Shown one piece after another: positions 16,044 through 24,246 of a stretch of 50,047 nt of DNA (positions are counted from its first letter, which is position 1; each line of letters opens with the position of its first letter). The stretch is from DASUAO01 sp046484625 (GTDB lineage: Bacteria > Actinomycetota > Acidimicrobiia > IMCC26256 > PALSA-555): the NCBI GenBank assembly GCA_046484625.1, contig JAWOIO010000172.1, positions 1 to 50,047 on the forward strand. Reading direction: 5' to 3'. Both the position numbers and the translations under genes were made by a program. The notes under the pieces were generated by a model. The model was not told the origin of the DNA. It did no database searches and saw only the letters and a program-made list of their open reading frames with translations.

Positions 16044-17255
16044 CTACGCCGGACGCGGCTCCTTGGGTAGCCCGAGGACCCGCTCGCCGACGATGTTCCG
16101 CATGACCTCGTCAGTGCCGCCGGCGATGCGCATCCCCGGGATGCCCTGGATGAACTCGGACCAGGCGTAGGTACCCCATTCCCCGGAGTCGGCGACGAGT
16201 CGAGGACCGAGCACCTCGCTCAGCATGTCCGCGATGCGCGTCATGTTCATCGTCATCGCGAGCTTCGCGATCGACATCTCCGGACCCGGGAGCTGACCCG
16301 AGCGGATCTTCGCCATGGCCCGGAGGTTCGTGAACCGTGACACCTGCTGGTTGACGTACACGTCGGCGAGGCGTTGGCGGACGAGGGGATCCTCGGCGAG
16401 CCCGTAGTGGCGGACCATCTCCCGGAAGCGCGTGAAGCTGACCGTCCCGATCCCGGCGCCGCCCCCACCGATCGCGGCGCGCTCGTTCATCAGGGTCGTG
16501 AGCGCGACGGTCCAACCCTCATCGACGTCGCCGAGCATGTGGGACGCGGGCACCCGCACCTCGTCGAAGAACACCTCGTTGAACGACGCGCCGCCGGTCA
16601 TCTGGCGCAGTGGTCGCACGTCGATCCCGGGGGCGTGCATGTCGACGAGGAACATCGTCAGGCCCTTGTGCTTGGGCTTGTCGGGTGACGTCCGCGTGAT
16701 GATCTCGCCGATGTCGGAGTACTGCGCACCCGACGTCCAGACCTTCTGGCCGGTGAGGATCCACTCGTCGCCGTCGCGCTCGGCCTTGGTCTGGATCCCC
16801 GCGAGGTCCGAGCCGGCGACGGGCTCCGAGAACAGCTGGCAGCCCACGATGTCGCCCCGGTACATCGAGCGCAGGTAACGCTCCCGGACCTCAGGGAGCC
16901 CGTGGGCGAGGATCGTGGGCGCGACCATCCCGAGACCGATCCCGAACATCGTCTGGTTCGGCGTGACGTAGTCGGAGGCAACCTCGCGGTAGGCCCGTTC
17001 GTGAGCACTCGTGAGCGCCCGCCCGCCGTACTCCTCGGGTCCGGTGATCCAGCCGAAGCCGGCATCGAACTCGGTGGATTTCCAACCCTTGGCCGCCACG
17101 ATCTCGGCCTGCTCCTGCTCGGGGGTCTTCTCGTCGAGGACGCCGACGTGGTCGGAGCCCTTACCCCACTCGAACGTCTCCTCGGCCCGCCGTTCGGCGT
17201 GGTCATCGAGGAAGGCCTTGGCCTCAGCGCGGAGTTCCGTCTCGGAGATGGTCAT
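16044..17255 (-). CDS. Acyl-CoA dehydrogenase
   Basis: A 403-residue FAD enzyme of the acyl-CoA dehydrogenase family, which introduces a 2,3 double bond into acyl-CoA and passes electrons to ETF. The N-terminal helical domain (1-120) is followed by the flavin-contacting strand motifs LFSEPVAGSDLAG and ILTGQKVWTSGAQ. The C-terminal helical domain contains IAGGTDEVMRNIVGERVLG, where a Glu occupies the usual catalytic-base neighbourhood. The opening residues (long acidic/basic N-terminus) resemble the actinobacterial FadE steroid/lipid-degradation paralogues. ATG 17255 has TAGCAT 6 bases upstream, and that TAG is also the stop codon of the SCP2-like gene. The substrate chain is unknown; the adjacent SCP2-like protein hints at sterol or fatty acyl-CoA. 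Confidence 0.9.
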   Translation of the reverse strand: MTISETELRAEAKAFLDDHAERRAEETFEWGKGSDHVGVLDEKTPEQEQAEIVAAKGWKSTEFDAGFGWITGPEEYGGRALTSAHERAYREVASDYVTPNQTMFGIGLGMVAPTILAHGLPEVRERYLRSMYRGDIVGCQLFSEPVAGSDLAGIQTKAERDGDEWILTGQKVWTSGAQYSDIGEIITRTSPDKPKHKGLTMFLVDMHAPGIDVRPLRQMTGGASFNEVFFDEVRVPASHMLGDVDEGWTVALTTLMNERAAIGGGGAGIGTVSFTRFREMVRHYGLAEDPLVRQRLADVYVNQQVSRFTNLRAMAKIRSGQLPGPEMSIAKLAMTMNMTRIADMLSEVLGPRLVADSGEWGTYAWSEFIQGIPGMRIAGGTDEVMRNIVGERVLGLPKEPRPA

Positions 17256-17261
17256 GTCCGG

Positions 17262-17267
17262 ATGCTA
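17262..17267 (-). promoter_or_regulatory. -10 box TAGCAT overlapping the SCP2 stop codon
   Basis: Minus-strand TAGCAT ends 6 bases before ATG 17255. Its first three bases (17267-17265) are the TAG stop of the upstream SCP2-like gene, so one triplet serves as stop and promoter. Confidence 0.55.
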
Positions 17268-17669
17268 CCGGTCGCCGCCCCCGGGGCCCGTGGTGGCGTT
17301 GCGCAACGCGGGAAACAAGTCGGAGAGGGTCGCGATCGTCGCTGCGTGGCGGGAGAAGGCCGCGAGGTCGCCGCGGATCCGCAGGCGTCCGGCCGCAATC
17401 GCCGCCTGTGCGTTGCAGTCGTTGCGGTGGAGCGCGAACGCCGTCTCCTCGTCGGTGACGAGCACGAGGTCGGGCCGCGACGCGGGACCGTTGGCCGCCC
17501 GAGCACCGTCCGGTCCGATCGTCACGTGATGGCTCCGCACGCGACCGTCCGCCCCCCGTGCTTCGAGCTCGTAGGACAGCGTCGCCTCGGAGTCGCCGGC
17601 GCGGAGTGGAGACGCGCGCAGCGCGGCGTCGAGCTCAGTGACCCACTGGGGAGAGAGGAACTCGGCCAC
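17265..17669 (-). CDS. SCP2-like sterol/lipid-transfer domain protein
   Basis: A 134-residue single-domain protein matching the SCP2 fold. It shows a beta-rich opening (LSYELEARGADGRV), the substrate-pocket strand RPDLVLVTDEETAFALHR, and the closing AGRLRIRGDLAAFSRHAATI. SCP2 domains bind sterols and long-chain acyl-CoA and often partner with acyl-CoA dehydrogenases or thiolases, and an acyl-CoA dehydrogenase follows directly. GTG 17669 is chosen because TACCAT ends 6 bases upstream; there is no Shine-Dalgarno. It is divergent from the polyprenyl synthase gene, and their two -10 boxes lie about 40 bp apart. Confidence 0.78.
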   Translation of the reverse strand: MAEFLSPQWVTELDAALRASPLRAGDSEATLSYELEARGADGRVRSHHVTIGPDGARAANGPASRPDLVLVTDEETAFALHRNDCNAQAAIAAGRLRIRGDLAAFSRHAATIATLSDLFPALRNATTGPGGGDR

Positions 17670-17675
17670 TGCGGG

Positions 17676-17681
17676 ATGGTA
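17676..17681 (-). promoter_or_regulatory. -10 box TACCAT for SCP2-like gene
   Basis: Minus-strand TACCAT ends 6 bases before GTG 17669. Confidence 0.55.
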
Positions 17682-17718
17682 GGCGCGCCTCGACGGAGGC
17701 CGGCTCGAACGGGACGCG

Positions 17719-17724
17719 TAGTCT
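17719..17724 (+). promoter_or_regulatory. -10 box TAGTCT for polyprenyl synthase
   Basis: TAGTCT ends 6 bases before GTG 17731. The same hexamer and spacing occur before fbiC and glcD. Confidence 0.6.
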
Positions 17725-17730
17725 CGCTCG

Positions 17731-18813
17731 GTGGCCACCCCGGACTCGAGTGCGAGCGTACCCGCGAGTGTCCTCGCGGCCGGTCGGCCCGCGGAGGAGC
17801 GGATCCTGGCCCTCCTCGACTCCGAGCTCGCGCGTTGGTCGGCGGTCGACGCCGATCTGGCCGAGCCGTTGCGCGCGCTTCGCGACCTCGTGCTGGCGGG
17901 TGGGAAGCGGCTGCGCCCGGCCTTCTGCCACTGGACGTTCGTGGGAGCCGGAGGGGCGCCTGACGACCCGCATGTCGCCGACGCCGGCGCAGCACTCGAG
18001 CTGTTGCACACGTTCGCGCTCGTGCACGACGACGTGATGGACGGGTCGGAGTTCCGACGTGGAGCGCCGTCCACGCACCGGCGTTTCATCGAGCGTCACG
18101 AAGCGCTCGGCTGGCGTTCCGAGAGTCGTCGCTTCGGCGAGGGCGCGGCGATCCTCGTCGGGGACCTCGCGTTCGTGTACGCGGACATGCTCCTGGGCCA
18201 GGGGCCTCCCGACGTGCATCGGATCTTCGACGAGCTGCGGGTGGAGCTGTGCGTCGGTCAGTACCTCGACCTCGTCGGGACGTCGAGCGGGTCCAACGAC
18301 GCGGCGCAGGCTGCACGGATCCAGCGGTACAAGTCGGGGAAGTACACGGTGGAGCGACCACTGCACATGGGCGCCGCCCTCGCCGGCCGGCTCGACGAGC
18401 TGCGGGATCCCCTGAGCTCCGTCGGTCTGCCCCTCGGAGGCGCGTTCCAGCTCCGTGACGACCTGCTCGGGGTCTTCGGTGACGAGCAGGTCACGGGGAA
18501 GCCCGTCGGAGACGACTTGCGAGAGGGCAAGCTCACGCCCCTCGTCGCGGTCGCGGCGCGGCGGGTTGCCGGAAGGACCGATCAGGGCGCGTCGGACCTG
18601 CTCGCGCGGATCGGCCACGCCGACCTCGGTGACGACGAGATCGCGGCGTTGCAGAGGCTGCTCGTCGAGAGCGGTGCACGCGAGGAGATCGAGGCGATGA
18701 TCGAGACGCTCGTCGACGAGGCTCTACACGCGCTCGGACGGGTGACGATCTCCGCCGATGCTCGTGCGGCGCTCGCCGAGCTCGCGGCGTACGTTGCCTG
18801 GCGGGACCACTGA
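17731..18813 (+). CDS. Polyprenyl diphosphate synthase (E-type)
   Basis: A 360-residue trans-isoprenyl diphosphate synthase, which condenses isopentenyl diphosphate units to geranylgeranyl or longer chains for quinone, carotenoid or membrane lipids. The first Asp-rich motif is VHDDVMDGSEFRRG (DDxxD), followed by a loop typical of actinobacterial members. GGKRLRP in the first third binds the substrate pyrophosphate, and the second Asp-rich motif is FQLRDDLLGVFGD. Chain length is not readable. GTG 17731 is preceded by TAGTCT at 6 bases, so it is likely leaderless. The next gene starts 98 bp downstream with its own promoter. It is divergent from the SCP2-like gene. Confidence 0.92.
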   Translation: MATPDSSASVPASVLAAGRPAEERILALLDSELARWSAVDADLAEPLRALRDLVLAGGKRLRPAFCHWTFVGAGGAPDDPHVADAGAALELLHTFALVHDDVMDGSEFRRGAPSTHRRFIERHEALGWRSESRRFGEGAAILVGDLAFVYADMLLGQGPPDVHRIFDELRVELCVGQYLDLVGTSSGSNDAAQAARIQRYKSGKYTVERPLHMGAALAGRLDELRDPLSSVGLPLGGAFQLRDDLLGVFGDEQVTGKPVGDDLREGKLTPLVAVAARRVAGRTDQGASDLLARIGHADLGDDEIAALQRLLVESGAREEIEAMIETLVDEALHALGRVTISADARAALAELAAYVAWRDH

Positions 18814-18896
18814 GGCCCCCGATGAAGGTTCCGGCGATCGACGCGCCGGGCGTGTGCTCGGGTCCGAGCGGATCCGAGCATCGGGGTCGGCTCCGG

Positions 18897-18902
18897 TAGG
18901 CT
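18897..18902 (+). promoter_or_regulatory. -10 box TAGGCT for ABC exporter
   Basis: TAGGCT ends 9 bases before ATG 18912. Two TCCGAGC copies exactly 10 bases apart (18863-18869 and 18873-18879) lie upstream and could bind an activator. Confidence 0.5.
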
Positions 18903-18911
18903 CCCGCGCTC

Positions 18912-19841
18912 ATGTCTCCGGCGACCCCTGCACTCGAGGTCGTCGGGCTCGAGAAGCACTACGGCGCAGTGCGCGCCGTCGACGACCTGTCGCTCCGTGT
19001 CGACGTCGGGGAAGTGTTCGGGATCCTCGGCCCGAACGGCGCCGGCAAGACGACCACCGTCGAGATACTCGAGGGCTACCGCGCGCCGGACCGGGGTACC
19101 GTCCGGGTCCTCGGGCTCGACCCGATCGCCGACGGCGCTGCCGTCCGCCCGCAGATCGGCGTGATGCTGCAGGAAGGGGGCATCGCGCCCGGGATCCGCC
19201 CGTTGGAGGTTCTCCGCCTCTTCGCCGCGTTCTACGACGACGCCGATGACCCGGAGCGGCTGCTCGCGATGGTCGGGCTCTCGGACTCGCGCACGACGTT
19301 CGTCCGACGGCTCTCCGGCGGCCAACGCCAACGGCTCTCGCTCGCGCTCGCGATCGTCGGTCGTCCGCGCCTCCTCTTCCTCGACGAGCCAACGGCCGGG
19401 ATGGACCCACATGCCCGTGCGACGACGTGGGAGCTCATTCGGTCGCTCCGCGCCGACGGCGTCACCGTCGTGATGACGACGCACGGGATGGACGAGGCCG
19501 AGCAGCTGTGCGATCGACTTGCCATCATCGACCGTGGGCAGCTCGTCGCCCTGGGGACACCGACGGAGCTCACCAGCGCGGCCGCCGTCAGCGAGACGCG
19601 GTTCACTGCGGTGCCCGGCATCGATGTGGCGGCGCTCGCAGTGGCGCTCGGGCTCAGCGTCGACGCCGTGACCGAAGTACGCGCCGGCGAGTACGTCCTG
19701 GCCACCAAAGCGACACCCGAGATCGTCGCCGACCTGGCGGGCTGGCTCCGGGACGAGGGCATTCGCATCGGGGAGCTGCAGACGGGTCGCCGGACGCTCG
19801 AAGAGGTCTTTCTCCGGCTCACCCGCGAGGTCGGTACGTGA
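18912..19841 (+). CDS. ABC transporter ATP-binding protein (exporter type)
   Basis: A 309-residue ABC ATPase. Walker A is GPNGAGKTT, the Q-loop follows near QIGVMLQEGG, the signature is LSGGQRQRLSLAL, Walker B is LLFLDEPTAGMD and the switch His is in TTHGMDEAEQL. The C-terminal 90 residues form a DrrA/CcmA-like regulatory extension. It should pair with the permease encoded immediately downstream and drive export of a drug, lipid or polysaccharide; the cargo is unknown. A TAGGCT box is 9 bases before ATG 18912. The stop overlaps the permease start by GTGA. Confidence 0.93.
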   Translation: MSPATPALEVVGLEKHYGAVRAVDDLSLRVDVGEVFGILGPNGAGKTTTVEILEGYRAPDRGTVRVLGLDPIADGAAVRPQIGVMLQEGGIAPGIRPLEVLRLFAAFYDDADDPERLLAMVGLSDSRTTFVRRLSGGQRQRLSLALAIVGRPRLLFLDEPTAGMDPHARATTWELIRSLRADGVTVVMTTHGMDEAEQLCDRLAIIDRGQLVALGTPTELTSAAAVSETRFTAVPGIDVAALAVALGLSVDAVTEVRAGEYVLATKATPEIVADLAGWLRDEGIRIGELQTGRRTLEEVFLRLTREVGT

Positions 19842-20569
19842 GCCGCGCGACACGCGCCGTGTTGGCCCAGACGAGGGTGGAGCTGGCGCTCACGCTCCGA
19901 CGAGGCGAGAGCCTTCTCGTGGCATTCCTGGTCCCGGTCGGGATCCTGGTCTTCTTCACAGAGGTCGACGCGGTCTCGACCGTCCGGCGACCCGTCGACT
20001 TCCTCGTCCCCGGGGTGCTCGCACTCGCGGTCATGTCGAGTGCGATGGTGAGCCTCGGGATCGCAACCGGGTTCGAGCGGCGGTACGGCGTCCTGAAGCG
20101 CCTGGGATCGACACCGCTCTCGCGAGGTGGTCTCCTCGCGGCGAAGACGCTCAACGTCCTCGCGGTCGAGGTGCTCCAGTTCGCGGTGGTGATCGGGACC
20201 GGGATCGCGCTCGGCTGGGAGCCGAGCGGTGGGATTGCAGTCGCCGTCGTGCTCGTGCTCGTCGGGACCGTCGCGTTCGCCGCGATCGGCATGTTGCTCG
20301 CAGGGACGCTCCGGGCGGAGGCGAACCTCGCGGTCGCCAACGGGCTCTTCCTCGTGCTGCTCTTCCTCGGCGGGATGGCGTACCCGCTCTACAAGCTCCC
20401 GGACGCGCTGGAGGCCGTCGCGCGGGCGCTGCCGGCCGCGGCGTTGTCGAGCAGTCTGCGCGACGTGCTGGGCGGTGCCGCGTTCCCGTGGGGTGCCGTG
20501 GGCGTCCTGGTCTCCTGGGCGATCGTCGCGCCGTTGCTGGCGGTCCGGTTCTTCCGCTGGGAGGAGTGA
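19838..20569 (+). CDS. ABC-2 type transporter permease
   Basis: A 243-residue integral membrane protein with about six helices (starting near residues 25, 55, 105, 135, 165 and 215) and the ABC-2 layout. The segment SLGIATGFERRYGVLKRLGSTP forms the coupling region that contacts the ATPase and matches drug-exporter (DrrB/NodJ-type) permeases; FLGGMAYPLYKLP is the other family hallmark. Two copies with two ATPase subunits should form the transporter. The GTG 19838 start overlaps the ATPase stop (GTGA), so translation is coupled. It converges on the thioredoxin-like gene, with a short inverted repeat between the stop codons. Confidence 0.88.
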   Translation: MSRATRAVLAQTRVELALTLRRGESLLVAFLVPVGILVFFTEVDAVSTVRRPVDFLVPGVLALAVMSSAMVSLGIATGFERRYGVLKRLGSTPLSRGGLLAAKTLNVLAVEVLQFAVVIGTGIALGWEPSGGIAVAVVLVLVGTVAFAAIGMLLAGTLRAEANLAVANGLFLVLLFLGGMAYPLYKLPDALEAVARALPAAALSSSLRDVLGGAAFPWGAVGVLVSWAIVAPLLAVRFFRWEE

Positions 20570-20594
20570 CGCCGGGCCAGGTGGCCGCCCGTCA
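20567..20594. terminator. Possible shared hairpin between convergent genes
   Basis: Between the convergent permease and thioredoxin-like stops, TGACG (20567-20571) pairs with CGTCA (20590-20594), and GGCC (20575-20578) pairs with GGCC (20583-20586). Both stop codons lie in the outer stem. There is no T-run, so termination is uncertain. Confidence 0.3.
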
Positions 20595-21209
20595 GTCGTT
20601 CGCGAGGGTGATCTCGTCGAGGTGGCGTCCGAGCTCGCGTACCGTGGTGAGTCCGAACACCCGCCGGGCGACGGTGCCGTCGGGACGGATGAAGAACGTC
20701 TGAGGTATGGCCCGCACCCCGTAGGCGCGGGCGGCGTCCGAGTCCTCGTCGAGCGCGAGCGCCCAGGTCGCGCCGAACTCGTCGGCGAAGCCCCGCGCGT
20801 CGCTCGCGATGTCGCGGTAGACGATGCCGACGACCGCGAGGTCGTCGCCGGCGCGGGCCTCGAGTGCGTCGCGGAGCAAGGGGAACTCGCGGCGGCAGGG
20901 GTTGCACCACGACGCCCAGAAGTTGAGCACGACCGGCCGTCCTCGGAGCGTCGTCAGATCCACACATCCGCCGTCGAGGCCGGGAAGCCGGAACGAGGGC
21001 GCGGGCCCGTCGAGAATCACCGGTCCGTCGCCGACGCGCGCGGCGCAGGTCGCCGTTGCGCGGGTGCCCCTCGCCGACGGCGCGCCGTCGGACCGCACGA
21101 CGAGCAACGTGAACGCCGCGACGATGACGAGGGCGAGGACCCCGACGACCGCGATCGGCCATCGACCCCGAGCAGCGTCAGGCGGCGCGGACGAGGGTGT
21201 CGATGGCAA
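20592..21209 (-). CDS. Membrane-anchored TlpA/ResA-like thioredoxin
   Basis: A 205-residue thiol-disulfide oxidoreductase with one N-terminal membrane helix (about residues 17-40) and an outward thioredoxin domain. The active site is ASWCNPCRREFP (Cys-x2-Cys) and the cis-Pro loop is RAIPQTFFI. TlpA/ResA proteins reduce cytochrome c or copper-site cysteines during cytochrome oxidase assembly, which fits the neighbouring heme O synthase gene. The only in-frame start is TTG 21209, which overlaps the last 32 bases of ctaB, so translation probably depends on coupling. An extra Cys pair (CAAR and GGCVDL) before the active site may be a structural disulfide. Confidence 0.85.
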   Translation of the reverse strand: MPSTPSSAPPDAARGRWPIAVVGVLALVIVAAFTLLVVRSDGAPSARGTRATATCAARVGDGPVILDGPAPSFRLPGLDGGCVDLTTLRGRPVVLNFWASWCNPCRREFPLLRDALEARAGDDLAVVGIVYRDIASDARGFADEFGATWALALDEDSDAARAYGVRAIPQTFFIRPDGTVARRVFGLTTVRELGRHLDEITLAND

Positions 21210-22110
21210 CGGCGGCGAAGAGGACGGCGAGGTAGGTGTTCGAGAACGTGAACAGCCGAATGGCCCGCTCGGGAGCGGGGTCCCGGCGCAGCTGTTCGGC
21301 GCCGAAGATGAACATGGCGCCCATCAGCGCAGCCGTGATCGGGTAGATCGGCGACATCGTGGTGACGAGGGGAAGGGCGAAGCTGCTCGCCACGACGACG
21401 ACCGCGTACACGCTGATCTGGCGTGTCGCGGCAGGGATCCCGCGTACGACGGGCAACATCGGGAAGCCCGCGTTCGCGTAGTCGTCGTGGTAGCGGATCG
21501 CCAGCGCCCAGAAGTGCGGCGGCGTCCAGAGGAAGACGATCGCGAACAGGACCCAGGCCGGGGCCGCAAGCGACCCCGTGACCGCCGCCCACCCGACGAG
21601 CGCCGGAGCCGCCCCCGCGGCACCGCCGATGACGATGTTCTGCGGGGTTCTGGGCTTCAGCCAGATCGTGTACACGAACACGTAGAACAACATGGCGCCC
21701 ACCGCGAGTGATGCCGCCATGAGGTTCGCGGCCGCCCACAAGAGGGCGAACGCGACGACCTCGAGCGCGAGGCCGAACACCAGCGCGGCTCGGGGATCCA
21801 CGTCGCCGGAGGGGAGTGGGCGGTCGCGGGTCCTCCGCATCAGATGGTCGCGATCCCGCTCGATCCAGCAGTTGACGGTGTTGGCCCCCCCGGCCGCGAA
21901 CGCGCCGCCGACCAGGACCGCCGCCACCAGGCCGAGCGACGGGAACCCGCCGTCGGCGAGGATCATCGCCGGCACCGTGGTGACGAGGAGCAGCTCGATG
22001 ACGCGCGGCTTGGTGAGGAGGACGAACGCGCGCAGCGTGGCCAGCGTGCGTCGGGCCACGCGCGCACGCGACGCGGGTATCGAACGGGTCGAGATGGCGG
22101 GGTCGGACAC
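21178..22110 (-). CDS. ctaB: Protoheme IX farnesyltransferase (heme O synthase)
   Basis: A 310-residue polytopic membrane prenyltransferase of the UbiA family that adds farnesyl to protoheme IX to give heme O, the substrate of the heme A synthase encoded near 7.2 kb. The prenyl-diphosphate motif reads NCWIERDRDHLMRRT (NxxxDxxxD) and the second Asp motif is YHDDYANAGFPMLP. About nine helices span the membrane. GTG 22110 has GGAG five bases upstream. In most actinobacteria ctaB sits beside tkt; here tkt is about 13 kb away. The downstream TlpA-like gene overlaps its end by 32 bases. Confidence 0.95.
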   Translation of the reverse strand: MSDPAISTRSIPASRARVARRTLATLRAFVLLTKPRVIELLLVTTVPAMILADGGFPSLGLVAAVLVGGAFAAGGANTVNCWIERDRDHLMRRTRDRPLPSGDVDPRAALVFGLALEVVAFALLWAAANLMAASLAVGAMLFYVFVYTIWLKPRTPQNIVIGGAAGAAPALVGWAAVTGSLAAPAWVLFAIVFLWTPPHFWALAIRYHDDYANAGFPMLPVVRGIPAATRQISVYAVVVVASSFALPLVTTMSPIYPITAALMGAMFIFGAEQLRRDPAPERAIRLFTFSNTYLAVLFAAVAIDTLVRAA

Positions 22111-22210
22111 GCTGCTCCAAGAGGGCCGAGTACCGCGGAACGCTAGCCGAGGGCTTGCGAAGGCCTAGAACGCCCGGCTGCCCGGCAACGGGAGTGGGGC
22201 CTCGCGGCGG

Positions 22211-22216
22211 TATCCT
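22211..22216 (+). promoter_or_regulatory. -10 box TATCCT for GroES-like gene
   Basis: TATCCT ends 7 bases before ATG 22224, identical in hexamer and spacing to the box of the dienelactone hydrolase gene. Confidence 0.6.
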
Positions 22217-22223
22217 CGCGCCC

Positions 22224-22574
22224 ATGTCCCGACCGGACTCCGACCCGCCGCCCCACGACGACGCCAAGCTGGGCATCCGCATGACCGCGGATCGGATCCT
22301 GGCGCGACCGTCCGACGAGATCGGTGAGCGGCGCTCACGCGCCGGAATCCTCATCCCTGCGACCGCCAACGTCGACCGTCGACTCGCATGGGCCGAAGTG
22401 ATCGCCGTCGGTCCCACCGTCCGGAACGTCGAGGAAGGCGACCAGGTCCTCTTCGCGCCCGACAGCGGGTTCGAGGTCGAGATCCGGGGCGACGACTACC
22501 TCATCCTGCGCGAGCGCGACGTGCACGCGGTCGCGTCGACGAAGGCGGCTGCCGAGACCGGCCTCTACCTGTGA
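22224..22574 (+). CDS. GroES/Cpn10-like co-chaperonin domain protein
   Basis: A 116-residue protein with the GroES fold: RMTADRILARPSDE at the start, the mobile-loop position around ERRSRAGILIP, then AEVIAVGPTVRNVEEGDQVLFAPDSG and the closing YLILRERDVHAV. The first ~18 and last ~10 residues extend beyond the ~97-residue GroES core. There is no groEL beside it, so it is probably a paralogue rather than the main co-chaperonin. ATG 22224, not an upstream frame extension, is supported by TATCCT at 7 bases. Its stop overlaps the start of the SDR gene (GTGA), so the pair is one operon, an odd pairing. Confidence 0.8.
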   Translation: MSRPDSDPPPHDDAKLGIRMTADRILARPSDEIGERRSRAGILIPATANVDRRLAWAEVIAVGPTVRNVEEGDQVLFAPDSGFEVEIRGDDYLILRERDVHAVASTKAAAETGLYL

Positions 22575-23335
22575 TCGACCCTGGCACAGTGTTCCGACTC
22601 GACGGCAAGGTGGCCTTGATCACGGGGGGCACGCGCGGCATCGGCCGGGCGATCGCCGAGGCCTACACCGCGGCCGGGGCCGGCGTCTGCGTGCTCGCCC
22701 GCAAGCCCGACGAGCTCGTCGAGACCGAGGCCGCGCTCTCCGCGCTCGGTGGTCCCGCCATCACGGTGGCGGGATCGGCCGGCGATCCGGCCGTGATCGA
22801 GACCGCGGTGCACCGGTGTGTCGCCGAGCTCGGCCGGCTCGACATCCTGGTCAACAACGCGGCCACGAACCCGGCGTTCGGCCCCATGATCGAGACCGAG
22901 CCCAGCCGGGTCCGCAAGGTGCTCGAGGTGAACGTCGAGGGCGCACTGCTCCTCGCGCAAGCCGCGTGGCGGGAGTGGATGGCCGAGCACGGTGGCGTGA
23001 TCCTCAACATCGGGTCGGTCGGCGGCATCTCGCCCGCACCGTTCATCGGGATCTACAACGCCTCGAAGGCGGCGCTGCTCCACATGACCCGCCAGCTCGC
23101 GCTCGAGCTGGGTCCGACGGTCAGGGTGAACGCCCTGGCACCGGGGCTCGTCAAGACGCACATGGCTCGCGCACTCTGGGAGACCGACGAGGAGGGGATC
23201 GGGAAGCGCCATCCGATGGGGCGGATCGGCGAGCCCGACGACATCGCGGGTGCCGCCCTGTACCTGGTGTCGGACGCCTCGGCCTGGGTGACGGGCGCCA
23301 CCCTCGTGCTCGACGGCGGGATGTCGATCGGCTGA
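22571..23335 (+). CDS. Short-chain dehydrogenase/reductase
   Basis: A 254-residue classical SDR with the cofactor motif ITGGTRGIG, VNNAAT, catalytic region NIGSVGG then Tyr-x3-Lys in YNASKAAL, and the C-terminal LDGGMSIG. It lacks a signal peptide. It is an NAD(P)-dependent alcohol/ketone oxidoreductase; the substrate is unknown. The GTG 22571 start overlaps the GroES-like stop as GTGA; GTG 22589 would remove six residues. The gene's 3' end converges on the cysteine-rich gene. Confidence 0.9.
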   Translation: MIDPGTVFRLDGKVALITGGTRGIGRAIAEAYTAAGAGVCVLARKPDELVETEAALSALGGPAITVAGSAGDPAVIETAVHRCVAELGRLDILVNNAATNPAFGPMIETEPSRVRKVLEVNVEGALLLAQAAWREWMAEHGGVILNIGSVGGISPAPFIGIYNASKAALLHMTRQLALELGPTVRVNALAPGLVKTHMARALWETDEEGIGKRHPMGRIGEPDDIAGAALYLVSDASAWVTGATLVLDGGMSIG

Positions 23336-23359
23336 CGCGTCGGCCGGGACGCCGAGCTG

Positions 23360-24127
23360 TCAGCCGCGGCGACGGACGGTCAGCTCGACGCGCTGCTCCG
23401 CCGGGTGCACCACCGGTGCCGGCCGGGAGCGGAGTCGATCCTCCAGGTACTCGACGACCTGGGCGAAGAGCTTCTTGCCGAGCATCTTGCGCAGCTCGGT
23501 CGCGCTGCTGCGGAACACCGGCTCCGTCCCCACGAACGCCTCCGGAGCTTCCGTGCACCACCATGCGAAGTCGTCGCCACCCTCGCCCCATCCGTCGCGG
23601 GCGAACTCCGTGAGTCGCGAGACCACGCTGCCGTCGTCCTGTTCGTCGTCGATGCGACGCAGGGGGAGCTGCCAGCACACCTCGGGCTTCACGTCGCTGT
23701 GGTGCTGGCCCGTCCGGTCCGCGTAGATGTGGAGTGCGCAGCCGACTCCGCCCGCGAAGCCTGGTCGGTTCAAGAAGATGCAGGCGTCGTCGACAAGCCG
23801 GGTCCGCCACTCTGTGACGCCGTCCTCGTCCTTTCCGGCCTTGGCGTAGATGCCCTTCTTGCGGCCGGCCGTCGCGAACTGCCACTCGTCGTCTGTGAGG
23901 TGTCGCGCGACCTTCACGACGTGGTCACGGTCCTTCTTGTCGGAGAAGTGGGCCCCGTAGGAACAGCATCCCTGGGCCAGCTCCGGTGAGGGCTCGGTGA
24001 GCACTCCCTGGCACCCGGACCCGAAGATGCACGTCCCCGACGAGAGGAGGTACGTGACGTCGATCTGCCACGTCCGTTCCTCTCTGGGGTCGTCGAAGGA
24101 CACCCATTCGCGGGTCGGACCTCCCAT
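23360..24127 (-). CDS. Cysteine-rich conserved-type hypothetical protein
   Basis: A 255-residue soluble protein with eight cysteines. The first four lie in TCIFGSGCQG and QGCCSYGAHF; the others are in DACIFLNR, GCALHIYAD, EVCWQLPL and WWCTEAPEA. The pattern is reminiscent of the YkgJ/DUF3109 group of putative metal- or Fe-S-binding cysteine-rich proteins, but I cannot name a family safely. Acidic, charged segments separate the Cys groups and there is no membrane segment. ATG 24127 has GGAGA eight bases upstream. It is divergent from the glycolate oxidase operon across about 120 bp, which might reflect a shared regulatory region. Confidence 0.6.
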   Translation of the reverse strand: MGGPTREWVSFDDPREERTWQIDVTYLLSSGTCIFGSGCQGVLTEPSPELAQGCCSYGAHFSDKKDRDHVVKVARHLTDDEWQFATAGRKKGIYAKAGKDEDGVTEWRTRLVDDACIFLNRPGFAGGVGCALHIYADRTGQHHSDVKPEVCWQLPLRRIDDEQDDGSVVSRLTEFARDGWGEGGDDFAWWCTEAPEAFVGTEPVFRSSATELRKMLGKKLFAQVVEYLEDRLRSRPAPVVHPAEQRVELTVRRRG

Positions 24128-24234
24128 GCGGTTCGTCTCCTGCTCGTGGGGCCGTGGGGTCGTGGGGTCGTCGGTCGCTCCGTGTCGTGCCACGCGGTCT
24201 GCGCACGCCTGGTGAGCGTACCCAGGTGCGTCGG

Positions 24235-24240
24235 TAGTCT
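24235..24240 (+). promoter_or_regulatory. -10 box TAGTCT for glcD, pointing to ATC 24247
   Basis: TAGTCT is followed by 6 bases and then ATC at 24247, the first codon of the glcD frame after an in-frame TAG. The hexamer and spacing match fbiC and the polyprenyl synthase gene, where the codon in this place is ATG or GTG. Confidence 0.5.
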
Positions 24241-24246
24241 TCGGCA

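Noticed and set aside
20567..20594. Strong intrinsic terminator between the convergent genes
   Set aside because: Stem halves are interrupted and no T-run follows; kept only as a low-confidence feature.
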